From: Henckelia pumila
Taxonomy: Eukaryota > Streptophyta > Magnoliopsida > Lamiales > Gesneriaceae
DNA: 64,000 bases
NCBI RefSeq assembly: GCF_033568475.1
Contig: NW_027331831.1
Coordinates: 1,612,001 to 1,676,000, forward strand
Direction of reading: 5' to 3'
The stretch's first letter is position 1. Every line of letters begins with the position of its first letter. Of this stretch, positions 46,004 through 57,519 are shown in pieces. The notes beneath the pieces are model-generated. The model saw only the letters and a program-made list of their open reading frames with translations. It had not been told where the DNA came from and did not search any database. The position numbers and the translations under genes are program-made.

Positions 46004-47305
46004 TGTAGTGACCTTTACCTGGATCACCTACTAAACAGAACTTAGGCATGCAATTAACTTAATTAAATGGATATTAGAATAAAACTGCGGAAACCATAAA
46101 CATTATACAACCAAGGCAAGGAATCTGTAAATACCCAAATATTATACAACCAGATCGAACAGCTGTATCAATCCAAATAACAACAGAAATAAAACCTAGA
46201 CGAAGCTCCAGCTGGCCAACCACTGCCTAGCCCCTCTTGGATCCACCCGCCTCGTCCAATCGCAAACCTGCCCCATGGAATAGGGTGTCCAGAAACACAG
46301 AGTACGAGACATGAGCATAAAACGCCCAGTACGAGAGTATGAGTATACATGCATGCAAAGTGAACTCCCTATAAACTCGAGGTCAAGGATCTGATAACAG
46401 AGACAGACCGGGCCCTGGTATGTAGCACGTTGTGCCGTCGCTTTAGGAGGTGGCTCCCATACCAAATACCAGTGGATTTACCGGACCCAAAGCCATGGAA
46501 GTCCATCCACTAACAGGATAGGGTACAACCCTACTAATAGACATCTCGAAGGAGATAGCTCAGTATGCAAATGAATGCAGCATAAATCAATGACATATAA
46601 ACCATGCAGTCACATAATACATGCATACTCAGTCAGGATATCTCGAACAGTACTTTCATACCTCAAATCAGTGCAAGCTCTACCAACTCTAGGTCCACGC
46701 CTATAGTCTGCTCTACACTGTCAAATGATACTACTATCATTAAAGTTCTCTAAAAGCCTTAACTAAGCTATTACATACTCCTAAATATTTATAGGAAGCA
46801 AAAGTTATACCTTCGTCCGTCGTTAGCCCTTTGATGTCGATGCCTCCAGAACTTGGGCATAACTCTGCTACGACTATCGAACGCCTCGCCAACCCTCGGG
46901 TCAAGCCTATGAAGACTAGAACTACTCAAATATTCCTGGAATAGAGAGGGATTCTCGGAATTGGCAATTGAAAGTGAAGCCTCGGCCTTCTATTTATAGA
47001 CATCGATCGGAACCTCCGATCCTGCCATCGGAGCTTCCGAAGATCCTCATCTGCCACGTGTCAAAATATCACTGGTTAACTTTGGATAGGGGCGATCGGA
47101 GCTTTTGATCCTGATCGGAGCTTCCGATCCTGCCACACATCATGCCTGACGTAATACCATCGGAGCTTTCGATCCTGCATCGGAGCTTCCGATGTCGATC
47201 GGAACGTCCGATCCTGCATCGGAGCTTCCGATCCATCCGGTACCCAATCTATTTAATTAGCGTTGATTAATCCTTAATCACTAATTTTGGGTACGGGCTA
47301 CTACA
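46004..47305 (-). mobile_element. Solo LTR, 1.30 kb (family A, copy 2) in the movement gene
   Basis: Ends TGTAGTGACC and GGGCTACTACA are flanked by a perfect 5-bp duplication TTTCT (45999-46003 and 47306-47310). It is related to the solo LTR 653-1992 in reverse orientation. Shared stretches include CCATGGAATAGGGTGTCC against its complement near 1735. It carries its own TATA box (TATTTATA at 46991-46998, minus strand). No coding sequence is seen. Confidence 0.92.
46995..47240 (-). promoter_or_regulatory. Array of ATCGGAGCTTCCGAT-type palindromes upstream of the LTR TATA box
   Basis: At least eight imperfect copies of the palindrome (C)GATCGGAGCTTCCGATC lie within about 250 bp immediately upstream (minus-strand sense) of the TATA box. 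The spacing is irregular. Confidence 0.7.
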
Positions 47306-47899
47306 TTTCTAATACTCACCATTCTGAATTATTTATTAGAAATGAGTTCATTGAAATTTCAGAGATCTTTGGGAAAGTTGCTCAAGCAATATACCCGAAA
47401 AGAATTGAGTTTCCTTTAATTCAGGAAACAGACATTCAAATTCAAGACAGACCGGTTCTATACAGAGACCTTAAAATAGAACCCCGAAGGTTATCTTTCC
47501 AAGGAGACAGAATGACAAGCAGGAGATGGGACAAATCTCCTATTCAAGAAATTCCACCAGAAGAAAAGGAGTTTTCTATAATAGGAAAACTTAGATCTCC
47601 AGAAGGATGGAAAGAAGTGAAAATAGTATTCGAAATTACAAGTCATCGGAACTTGTTCCCTTGTAACTCGATTTACTATTTGGAACAACAAGAAAAAGGA
47701 ACTTACCAAGGAGTGATAAATATTGGAGAATTGGAAGTTCAAATCTGGGGAATTCCAGGAAAAGAAATGGATCAACTCATTCTTGGTCTAGAATTCTTGA
47801 AGGACCATAAACCATGGAAACGCCTTGAAAAAGGAATAGAGTTCATGGCAAAAGAAAATACTTGGAGGATTCAATAAGAATTCTACTAAATGGAAAACC

Positions 47900-48156
47900 A
47901 AGAGAATTGGATAAGGGACAATCCCTTAATCAGATTCGAGAACTCTGTTCACAGATAGAGGAAGAAGCAACAGTTGAAATTAGTAAGTCATGAACATGAT
48001 TTACTAGAACACATTGAAGAAGTAGAAAGGAGTAATCATACTCTACCTTCTGAGGCCTTAGGGAAACTAAAGGTAAATAGTCTTAATCGGATTACTGAGT
48101 TACAACACAGTCTGTTAAAAATGGCAGGGCCATTTAGTAATCCCTTTAAAAAATGA
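47900..48156 (+). other. Short coiled-coil-like frame between movement and pol genes
   Basis: The frame 47974-48156 (HDLLEHIEEVERSNHTLPSEAL, LNRITELQHSLLKMAG) overlaps the ATG at 48153 (ATGACAACAAG). A stop and frame change upstream obscure its start. It may be a small accessory gene or the start of the polymerase protein. Confidence 0.4.
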
Positions 48157-50178
48157 CAACAAGTCCTTTCTTCATATACATTCCGATAGGGATGTTATAT
48201 GAACAATATAAGGCTGAGTATTTTGCAGCTTATATTGACTCAGGAGCAGGAATTTGTACAGCAAAAAGAGGAGTTTTCCCTGAAGAATGTGAAGAGGAAT
48301 TGCCAAAAATTGCAATACGAGATTTCTCTCGAAGAATTTTAATTCTTTGCAAAGGAATAAAATAAGCAGAGATCCTTATGGGAGGTGCAGGTCAAACACC
48401 TTGGTACAAGGTAAAAACACCACCAATCTATTTTCATGATACAGGAGCTGATATCCTATTAGGAAATAACTTCTTACAAATGTTTAAGAAGTAAACACAA
48501 GACAATGAGTCAAGAAGACTTATGTTCACTACAATTTGTGATCATAAAATTATCGTTCAAAGACTCAAGGTTGCTTTTTATCGACAATTGCCGATAACAT
48601 TTCGCAGCCAACGTGGTGATAAAGGACAACTTTTTCACCCAAAAATGAAAGATCCAAGAAGGTTTGGAGAAACCATGTTGAAAATAACAACAGAACAAGA
48701 ACTGCAAACAGAGGATATGGAGCTTCTCAAGGTAACTCTAAATCACAGAGATATAGAGTTAGAAAATAAAGTATCCCTTGAAGATGTCAAAAAAGAGGCT
48801 CAAAGAAAGTTACAACGAGCATCCTTTAGCATGGTGGGATAGAAATCAACTCAAAGTCAGTCTTACTCTAAAGGAAGGCAAAGAGTATGAATTCGTCAGC
48901 TATAAGCCTATCCCGATGAACATAACAGATCAAAGGGATATGAGAATGATTATCAAGGAACATTTAGACCTTGGTTTAATCAAAGAAGGAGTTTCACCAT
49001 ATAGCAGCCCAGGTTTTCTGGTTAGAAATCATGGTGAAATAAAAAGAGGGAAACCCAGGCTAGTTATTAACTACCAAGGTATTAATAAAATCTTGGAGTT
49101 TGATGGATACTTCATACCAAGTAGAGAACACCTAATTAGCTGTGTACGAAATGCTAGAGTGTTCTCAAAATTTGATTATAAGTCTGGATTTTACCAGATT
49201 CGAATGGAAGAAGGAAGTAAGAAATTCACAGCCTTCTCTACTCCACAAGGACACTATATTTGGGAAGTTATGCCTATGGGATTAGCTAATGCACCCCAGA
49301 TATTTCAAAGAAAGATGGATAACCTTTTTAAAGATTATTTCAACTTTATGTTTGTTTATATTGATGATATTCTTATAGCATCAAAAAATATAGACGAACA
49401 CGTTAAACACTTAGAGATTTTCTCTAAAATTTGTAAACAAGAAGGACTGGTTTTATCTGAAAAGAAAGTAGTCATAGCAACAAGAAAAATTGAATTCCTC
49501 GGTATTGAGATTGATGAAACTGGAATAATTCTACAACCCCATATTGTGGAAAAGGTAAAGAATTTTCCAGATAAACTCAAAGATGTAAAACAACTCCAGA
49601 GTTTTCTTGGAGTAGTTAATTTTGCAGAGATGTTCATTAACAATCTAGCAATGTACAGAAAGGTGTTCAGTCCTTTGTTAAAAAAGGATGCTAGGTTTAT
49701 ATGGACCGATGACCATACTAAAGGGGTAAACCAATTAAAAGAGATATGTAAGAATCTCCCAAAAATGGTTATACCCGTAGATGAAGATGATTTGGTATTA
49801 TTTACGGATGCCAGTGACGATTGGTGGGCTGCAGTCCTTACCAAGATCACTCCAGATGGGAAAATACCATGCAGATACTGTAGTGGTCTTTTTTCAGAAT
49901 CTGAGGCCATTAGATGGCATATCAACGATAAGGAATTTTATGCAGTTAAAAGGGCTTTTTAAAAATGTCCATTATTTTTACTTGCTAAAAAATTCACTCT
50001 GAAGGTTGATAACACCCAGGTAAAAGCTTTCCTAAAAAATAAGATTGAATCTAAACCTGAGAAAGCTAGGTTATTAAGATGGCAAGCATTATGTCAAAAT
50101 TATATTTTTGATATTGTTATTATTAAATCTCATGAAAATATTCTTGCAGATTTCTTAACAAGAGATGGAAGGCAGTGA
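48153..50178 (+). pseudogene. Polyprotein: aspartic protease, reverse transcriptase, RNase H
   Basis: The protease active motif YIDSGAG is at about 48231-48250, with the flap-side GADILLGNNFL later (near 48450). RT follows with GKPRLVINYQGIN, FSKFDYKSGFYQI, PMGLANAPQIFQRKMD and catalytic YIDD (49357-49368). The RNase H domain starts at LFTDASDDWWAAVL, and IRWHINDKEFYAVKRAF follows. In-frame stops lie near 48363 and 48492, a frame change near 48800 and a TAA near 49960. The frame ends at 50178, overlapping the next ATG by 14 bases. Integrase is absent, as expected for a pararetrovirus. Confidence 0.9.
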
Positions 50179-51504
50179 CGTGGATTTCATCATGAAAATG
50201 CAGAGGCATCTTAGGGAACACCTTGGGTTGCTTCAAAACGAGTTCAACCAGTTAGCCATTAATGCTGAAATGGCCGGCAGGTTACAACAAGCTGATCGGA
50301 TCAAAGTATCTAATCGAATTACAGGATGTATGCAAGCTCAAACACAACTATGGGTTGCTATTCAAGGGCCAATTGTGAAGGCTATAGAGAAACCATTGGT
50401 TTCTCATAAACAAGATATGCTAAAATAATATGTTTTACAAGAACAAGAAATACAACCACCGGTTGTGAAACAAGATGTTGAGGAATCCAAAACTCAAGAA
50501 ACAAGTGTTAATCTATCATCAGCCTTTGATGATCTGGATGAAGCAACAATTGATGAGGATAACTCATCAAGTCAACCTTCCGCCTCTGGGGTAAAAGAGA
50601 AAGAGATCAATCTTAGGCCCAACACTGACAAATCTAAGATTGATACTAATCCATCTATTATTTCTCCATTCAGGTTTATCAACAAAGGTGGGAGAAATTG
50701 AATACAAGGAGTGAAATCAACCCAAACACTTGCAGGGTTGATGTTGCAGGAATATATCCAAGGGTTTGGCTAAAAAACAATGTCAATCCTAAAGATGTAA
50801 AACTTTGGTATGAATTTGGGGCTTTGGCCTCAGTTTATACAACGTCACCAAGCTTTCCGGAGATATCACAGTTACCAAAATGGATCCAGGAAGCAGTCCA
50901 AGAAACATGGGCAAATAATGATCATTTGTCCAAAGGAGATGTGCTTGAGTTATACTTTTTTAGTGCAGCTCCAGAACCAACAGTGAAAGGATCACGCGAA
51001 CCCTTTCATTTTATCAAGCTGAGGAGACCTTATATAAACAGTCATAAATTTATCAAGGATCCTAAAACTGAAGAAATACCCTTGGTGTCTACTTTCGGAG
51101 AAAATGAGATCTCAACCAGAAGGGCCTGGGGTATTTGGGTCTGTCTTACTGAGATGAACAAAGTCAAGTTTCCATTCAAATTTTATTAGAATTCTGTGAA
51201 TGGATCGTTCCTGTTGAACACAATGACAGGAAAAACTACAGCATTTGCGAAAGAACTCTTCGAAAAGAAGAGAAACCTTTTGTGGAACAGCAAGCTGCCG
51301 GAGAGTAAAGAAACTCGCCGAAAATTTTGTAACATGGCTCATATTGGACGATGGTTAGAGAATATCTGCCCAGAATGCCCAAATCAGAAGGAGCCAGAAT
51401 TTGGAAAAACTTTTAGACCCCGAACGGATCGAAAGGATTTTTCCGAGACAAGCAAAGGTGGACAAGGACCACCGAAGATGCGTTTTCACAGGGGCCTACT
51501 TTAA
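50165..51504 (+). pseudogene. TAV-like (ORF VI type) protein with C-terminal cysteines, broken
   Basis: The ATG at 50165 (MEGSDVDFIMKMQRHLREHL) overlaps the pol end. The frame has an in-frame TAA near 50426, a frame change near 50695 and a TAG near 51187; otherwise about 445 codons. Parts are an N-terminal helical region, a Ser/Asp-rich linker (SSAFDDLDEATIDEDNSSSQ), a middle region with PSFPEISQLPKWIQEAVQET, then KLRRPYINSHKFIKDP, RRAWGIWVCLTEM, SVNGSFLLNTMTGKT and the Cys-rich RKFCNM...ICPECPN. Place and size fit the transactivator/inclusion protein of caulimovirids, but I cannot confirm the family. The C-terminal half is homologous to the frames in the tandem units at 1-22 kb. Confidence 0.65.
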
Positions 51505-51582
51505 AAGCAAAAGATGCCCCGACAACAATAAAGCAGGCATGTGAGGAGAATAAAGCCAAAAGAAAGTGGCAGGCATGTGATT

Positions 51583-51679
51583 CCTCCACTAGTAAAAGAT
51601 GTCATCAATAATGGCATAAAAAAAATTCCAGACAACTGCCTCCTCCACTAGTAAAAGATGCCATCAATAAGGGCATAAA
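51583..51679 (+). promoter_or_regulatory. Two 38-bp direct repeats upstream of the viral TATA box
   Basis: The copies at 51583-51620 and 51642-51679 begin CCTCCACTAGTAAAAGATG and end GGCATAAA, 59 bp apart. Their place 60-160 bp before the TATA box suggests an enhancer block. Confidence 0.75.
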
Positions 51680-51740
51680 GAAATACAAGACAGCTGTGAG
51701 ATTCCCTGAAGTTTCTCGGTGAAACGAGTGGAACTACAAC

Positions 51741-51749
51741 TATAAATAC
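51741..51749 (+). promoter_or_regulatory. TATA box of the pararetrovirus promoter
   Basis: TATAAATAC followed by a leader homologous to that of the five tandem units. It is the expected driver of pregenomic RNA. Confidence 0.75.
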
Positions 51750-51939
51750 AGGCATTTGAGGAAGCTGAAGATATCGATTATTCCCTTCAGTTTTCTTACA
51801 AATAAATTGTTGTAATATTTTTCTTTCTATTGTATTAAGTTTTCTTTTATGTATTTCAAGAACAAGGCTACTATGAGTAGCTAAACAAGTTGTCTTCTCC
51901 TCTTCAAAGGAGTTGATTTATGTAATAATATTATGTCTG

Positions 51940-51945
51940 AATAAA
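51940..51945 (+). terminator. Pararetrovirus poly(A) signal
   Basis: AATAAA about 195 bp after the TATA box, in a block (TATGTCTGAATAAATTTTC) that is conserved in the tandem units. Confidence 0.6.
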
Positions 51946-52190
51946 TTTTCTAAATCTCTCGTTCTTCATGCTCATATTTTATAATTAAATTTATATACCA
52001 TACGCCTTAAGATAGAAAACGAATTAAGGTTGTGCTGGGTGTCGTTGAAGGAGCTTGTGCAGAAACCATCTGTTGCGACTGCGTGGTTGGGGTGTGAGGA
52101 GCACTTCGTAAAACTCGGCCGGTATGACCCGACGATATTATGGTCAAAGAGGTATTTAAATTTAATTTATCTTATGGAAGCATGTTGGAC

Positions 52191-53097
52191 CCTTAATCCG
52201 GAGTATATCGGCTGAAAACCTTGCGTAACTGATAGTCTTGCATGACCGGGACTGGTTCGATAGGTATAACAAAACCACGTACAAAGGATAAGTTTTATTT
52301 AATTTTTAATTCAAAAATGGGAACCACTAGGGAGTGAAAATAAAGAAAAGGGTGGGTAAGGAGTTAAGTTAAAGAGAAGTTTGGTAGTGGGGAGTTTAAA
52401 ATAATTTGCCCTAAAGATAATCTCTAATAACTTTTGTGTTAAATAAATTTGTTTTTCTACTTCGTTTAACCTTTTTATTTTCTTTTTTGTTTGCAATGTC
52501 TTAGTTTATTCAATATATAATACAAATGAGTTGAGTCGAGCTCGAGTATCATACTACTCGAGTTCGAACTCGACTTATATTTTGTCTACTCGAGCTCGAT
52601 CGAGTGAATAATTTCATACTCGAGCTCGACTCGTGTATATTTCGAGCTACTCGAGCTCGAGCTCAAAAAATAAATATATATTATATTAATATATTTTTTG
52701 TATTATTTTTATTATATATATTATTATTTTTTATAAGATAAAAATATATAAATATAATATTATAGTTACATATATTTTTATTTATATAATTATATATATA
52801 TATATATATCTTATCGAGGAGTCGCGAGCTACTCTAACAGAAACAAATAAAGCTCGAGCTCGGCTCGAGTGAAGGATCGAGTTACTCGAGCTCGAGTCGA
52901 GCTTTTGACCGAACTACTCACGAGTAGCTTGATTCTCTTACAGTCCTAATTCAATGACTACGAGCCAATGATTTATGAGATCTTAACTTTAAAATTATCT
53001 TTTTATATATATAAAAAAGGTATTTTGTTCATAAATGTTATACTCATTTGGCGTAGCAATATAAAATAGTAACCTAGATTAAGTAAATTCAATAGAA
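52191..53097. other. Intergenic with CTCGAG-rich repeat
   Basis: The stretch 52530-52930 is dense in (A)CTCGAGCTCGA words on both sides of an AT-rich core, like the termini of hAT-type MITEs, but I could not fix its ends. No gene is seen. Confidence 0.45.
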
Positions 53098-53105
53098 CGC
53101 GGAAC

Positions 53106-53460
53106 TAGAGGTGTCAAAATAGGTTAGGCCCATCGGGTTGGCCCGCCCCGCCATACAAAATAGGTGGGTTGGTTGACAATTTCCCAACCCGCCTTAAAAG
53201 TGGGCCGACCCGCACCGCCCCGCCTAATGGTGGGTTAGGGTGGGTTGCGGGTTGGCCCGCCAAAATCCGCCAAATAACACATAAACCCGCCGGATTGGTC
53301 CGCCCCGCCACTTAAAATAGGTGGGTTGGGTTGGGTTGGGTTGGGTTGGGTTGGGGTTTTCCCAACCCGCCTTAAAGGTGGGCCGGCCCGCCCCGCCTAA
53401 TGGTGAGTTGCGACAGGGTTGTGGGTCGGCCCGCCCCGCCAGCCCGTTTTGACACCTCTA
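53106..53460. mobile_element. hAT-type MITE, 355 bp
   Basis: Perfect 14-bp terminal inverted repeats TAGAGGTGTCAAAA / TTTTGACACCTCTA are flanked by CGCGGAAC (53098-53105) and CGCGGGAC (53461-53468), an 8-bp duplication with one change. The inside is GC-rich (GGCCCGCC words) and holds a GGGTT run at 53328-53357. It has no coding capacity. Confidence 0.92.
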
Positions 53461-53468
53461 CGCGGGAC

Positions 53469-56220
53469 TGTCAGTGTTGAACCTGTTGTCGCTCCTGCAA
53501 ACTCTAAAAATGAAATAGTAAATAATCACATGCGTCCCGAGCTAAGTGTCCGAGGAGGCGAGGACCCTCCTACCCTCAATCATCTCCTAAAAATCAAAGC
53601 AAAAATTTAAAATGATAAAAACGAGAACACTTACCTATAAATTCGCAAGCTCCTATGACATATGTATCGAAGCACGATCAAAAACTTATCATCATTACTA
53701 GAGTCTTGATTTGATTGATAGATTATATGGATAAGTAATATAATGTAACATAAAATAAATAAAATAATAATAATTAATATAGTATTTGATTTGATTGATA
53801 GATTATAGTTTATTTGATTTGATTGATTAAATTTTATATGAAAATGATAAATTACCATTTTGTCTTTTTAAGAATAAATAAAATATGAATAATATTATTT
53901 ATAAGGGTAATATAGTAATTTAAATTCAATGATTTGATTGATGTAAGATAAATGATTAATGATTTGATTAACGTAAAATAAATAATTAATAGATGGATAA
54001 ATAGTATGACGAAAAGAACGCAGGATTGGATATGATAAATTATACATGGACTAATAGTACTCGTACCAAACGGCAATAGTTTTTTTTAATGTTGATGGGC
54101 ATTGTAGTGAGCTAATTTATTTTAGAATTGGGTTATTACCTATCAGTATATACACCGATTAAATATTTATCTAAACATAATAATTTTCTACATCTCAATA
54201 ATTTTTTTTTCTATTTTTCATTAAGAGTGAGCAATCGCCATGAGCTCGTTTGCTCAGAGAAGCTGGGAATATAAAATCATTTCTTTAAAAAAAAACTTTT
54301 ATTAAAATTGTTGTGTCTGGTAACAAAAGTCATTTTAAAAAATATTTAAAAATACTTTTTTAAAATCTATAACTTTTAGTTTTTTTTTTGGTTTTTTTCT
54401 TATAACTATATTTAAAATTTTAAATAAAAATACTTTTTCAATATTTATCCAAACGCTAAAATCACTTCTGTTTTTTTAAATAAAAAAAAATAAAACCACT
54501 TAAAAAATTGAAATTATTTAAGCACTTTTTTAAGCTTACAGCTTCTGTATCCAAACTGAGCTCTAAATCATGAGAACTTAAATCTAAAATAATTTTTATA
54601 AAAATAATTGTTCATAGATATTATATGATTATACATATAGTTAAAATGTTTATTCAAACATAATAATTTTGTTATTTTTTATTAGGAGTGAGGTATAGTG
54701 TTATATATCACTATTCAATTAAAAATTTACATTATATATTAACAAATTTTCAATTAATTTGGTGAAGTCCATAATGAATTTACAATAATGGCTATTTTCT
54801 ATTTTTTTTCTCACGTAAAAAAAAATTATACTTATTTGAAATTTATTCTTAAGGAAAACTGTAATTTTGGTCATGTATGTTTGTTATTTTGCTATTTCTG
54901 TCCTCTATATTTTTATATTTTAGTTTTAATATTGCATGTTCCGATTTTTGATAATTTCGGTCTTTTTTCTTCGAAAATACTTATGTGGCACTATACACGT
55001 CAGCTCCACATTAGCACCGCATTAGTGCCACAGCAGCGCCACATCGAAAAAAAGACTAAAATTGCCAAAATAATAAATGATTAGAACTTAAATATGAAAA
55101 TATAGATGACCAAAATCGCAAAATGACAAACATACATGATCAAAAAAAACAATTTTCTCCTTATTCTTATCAATGATTTGAAACTTATTTTTTTATTTTC
55201 CTAAAATATCAATTTGTTAAATCTAAATACTTTCCCTAAAATGTCATTTTTTTTAAAAAAAAACTCTTGGTACTCTCTCTATTTATATTTTTAAATTCAA
55301 TCGCATATATTTTTAAAATTTAAATTAGATAGTCTATCATTACCGTACTTTAGAATATTTAATACATCAAAACAACATGAAAGTTAATTGACATAAAAAA
55401 TGCAAAAACTCTTGTAAGACGGTCTAATGGTCAATTTCGTGAGAGAGATCATTTATTTGAGTCACCCATAAAAAATTATTACTTTTTACTGTAAATGTGA
55501 GTCGAGTTGACCCGTCTCATAGACAAAGATCCGTAAAACCTTACTCACAAGAGAACTACTCAAAATTTATGCATTCAAAAAAAAAAATTGTGTATATGCA
55601 CTGCACGTACCGTGTGAAAAAACATTAGTATAAATTTAAAAGTATGTGCTTAAAAAAATTGAAATCTAAAAAATAAAGACTATAAAAAATAGTTAGAATA
55701 TCCAAATGCACTAATTCACAAAACTTAGTCAACAACAATTTAAAAAAAATAAAATAAAAAATCAACAACGCTTCAACTAAAACCGAAAGTCCATCATCCA
55801 AAAGTAACTCAATCGAAACTCATTTCCATGGTTATAATGAAAATCTAAAGGATACACTACACAAATCTGCAGAACCAACGTCAAAAGAAGTCACTTCTAA
55901 ATTCTAAAGCGGCCGCCTGTCACTTTCATTTCCATACCCAGCTGGTATAATGCGGCTTTTTATTGATTGTTATTGATTAATTTGTTTATTTATGTATGTA
56001 TTCTCTTGATAGTTTGTCGATCCTGATTGAGTAGTGCAGATTTGTATACAATGAAAGATATTTCTGTTGTTTGTTGTTATTAGTTGGGGTGAGGTTTCAA
56101 ATGTTGCACCACAACTGTTTGATAATATGCCAGTCGCCAGGTTTAAGCTGTTTTGTTCGTAATATATGGTGATTTGCTACGTTTATTTTATTAATCACTA
56201 TGAATGCCATCTGGGTTTCG
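53469..56220. other. AT-rich intergenic DNA
   Basis: No gene recognised. A MITE-like stretch at about 54260-54560 is AT-rich with ATCCAAAC words near its right end. The promoter and 5' UTR of the mS33 gene lie near the right edge. Confidence 0.5.
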
Positions 56221-56260
56221 AAATTTGTTGTGAATGAAGTGGGGAATTAATATCTAAGGG

Positions 56261-57413
56261 ATGAGTTTCGGCGGAAGTTTGGGGAGCTTGAAGAATGTGC
56301 TGGCCGATGCAGCTTTGAAAGGAGTTACGGAGGCGAGGGCTAGGATTTTTGGTCACATTCTCAATCCAACGGGGCAAAGGTCTCCTCATAAGATACTGAG
56401 CAAGAAGCTGATTGGCGATAAAGTTGCTGCCTGGTACCCTTACGATATCAAGAAGGATGATCCCCTTATCATAGCTCGTCAAGAACAAGAGTAAGGACAC
56501 AGTGCTTTAAATGATTCCCTTTTATATATTTTTTTAGAAAATTGATGCACTTTTGTGTTGAATCATTTTTCTTGTTATTTTTCCTCATTTCTAATGTTTA
56601 GGGAGGTTGATTTCGTGTGTTGGCATATGATTTTATCTGCGAATGGACCTTGTTGTGGTAGTTGATGGAATATTTCCAAATCCTTTCATTGTGACCACGA
56701 AAAAGATGAAGAAAGCAACTGGTTCTATACAAAAACCTTGCAGCAGTGTGAGAGAGTCTCTTTCTGAAATGGGAATTAATAATGTGTTTGGGCAAAATGA
56801 AAAGGATGTCGCAGTTTCGGCAAAATGAAAGAACGTGGCAGTTTGACATCAGAAGACGTCTCTTAGTACTGTTTTATCCGATCGCTACAAAAGAGCAGAT
56901 TTTGTTGACACTCTCTTCGCACGAAATAAATGCATAAAACTTTTGGGATAGATTGCCTAATGGACCCTTTTACTCAAGAGGGTCATGGTATCATCTTGCT
57001 CTATTCAAGAAGAATGACATGGATGTTCATAGTGAGAAACCTGTTAGGAAAGTTGTTTCAAATCTCAACCACAAGCATGATCATTTGTCAGCACTTGCTG
57101 GCCTTACCTCCTTTAGGCTAGCGGTGTCGAATAACCAATAAATGACTAAGTGAAGATGAACAATATTAAAGAACATTTGGAGAGTTTTTACTGTGAGAAA
57201 TCGAACAAGTTTCTGATTATTCTTTTCTCAAGACATGCAGCACTTGCATCTATCTCCTTTTCTTGGCTGTGATTTTTTTATAGGAAATGTTTTTGTATTC
57301 CAAATTTTATTGACTTTTGCAGGCGTTTAAACAAACTTGAAATGTTGAAGCGTCGTGGAAAGGGACCGCCAAAGAAAGGCCAAGGAAAGCGTGCTAAAAA
57401 GAGCAGCAAATAG
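56261..57413 (+). CDS. MRPS33: Mitochondrial small ribosomal subunit protein mS33, two exons
   Basis: Exon 1 is 56261-56490 and exon 2 is 57323-57413. The intron has a GTAAGG donor and TTGCAG acceptor. The total is 321 bp, 106 residues. The sequence MSFGGSLGSLKNVL, GVTEARARIFGHILNPTG, RSPHKILSKKLIGDKVAAWY and PYDIKKDDPLIIAR is the plant mS33 core. The end KRRGKGPPKKGQGKRAKKSS is the basic C-terminus of the family. It is a component of the mitochondrial ribosome small subunit, encoded in the nucleus. No classical N-terminal presequence is visible, which is usual for this small protein. The structure looks intact. Confidence 0.95.
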
Positions 57414-57519
57414 CTATGACTCCGTGAAGTGCAAACTGCTGATGTTTTCTTGGATTGATATTTTACCATTTTACATTTTATGGCACCTTTAGCTATTTTA
57501 TGCCATGTTGGATAGAAGT

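Larger units (their letters stand above)
45278..47877 (+). pseudogene. Movement protein (30K type), stop plus solo-LTR insertion
   Basis: The first part (45278-45907) overlaps the coat tail in another frame. It contains the 30K-family core: IGAIQIMIKATF, GIDSPIDIVVCDK, ILG-like VLGTISGNL and VGVIYPRIAYNLVDRDF. A TGA at 45905-45907 interrupts it in frame. The frame goes on to 46003, where the solo LTR 46004-47305 is inserted with duplication TTTCT, and resumes at 47311. The insertion plus one duplicate is 1307 bp, which accounts exactly for the frame difference on the two sides. The rest ends at 47877. In intact viruses this protein acts at plasmodesmata; here it cannot be made. Confidence 0.82.
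43381..52190 (+). mobile_element. Endogenous pararetrovirus (Caulimoviridae), inactivated near-full-length copy
   Basis: From the tRNA-Met primer site (43381) the sequence runs through a VAP-like frame, coat protein with zinc knuckle, movement protein, protease-RT-RNase H, a TAV-like frame, then TATA box and poly(A) region. The gene junctions overlap by a few bases, as in caulimovirids. Coat before movement protein is the arrangement known for cavemoviruses and solendoviruses. There is no integrase and no LTR. All main frames have stops or frame changes, and a solo LTR splits the movement gene. It is a non-infectious genomic fossil. The left edge could lie slightly upstream; the right edge is where homology to the tandem units ends. 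Confidence 0.88.

Noticed and set aside
49356-49925. 189-codon minus-strand frame in the viral pol region
   Set aside because: Antisense shadow of the RT/RNase H coding sequence.
53328-53357. GGGTT run as a telomere-like repeat
   Set aside because: The plant telomere repeat is TTTAGGG; this short GGGTT run lies inside a MITE and arises from its own sequence.
56643-57141. Short plus-strand frames in the mS33 intron
   Set aside because: No family likeness, below 65 codons, and the flanking splice sites join mS33 exons in frame across them.
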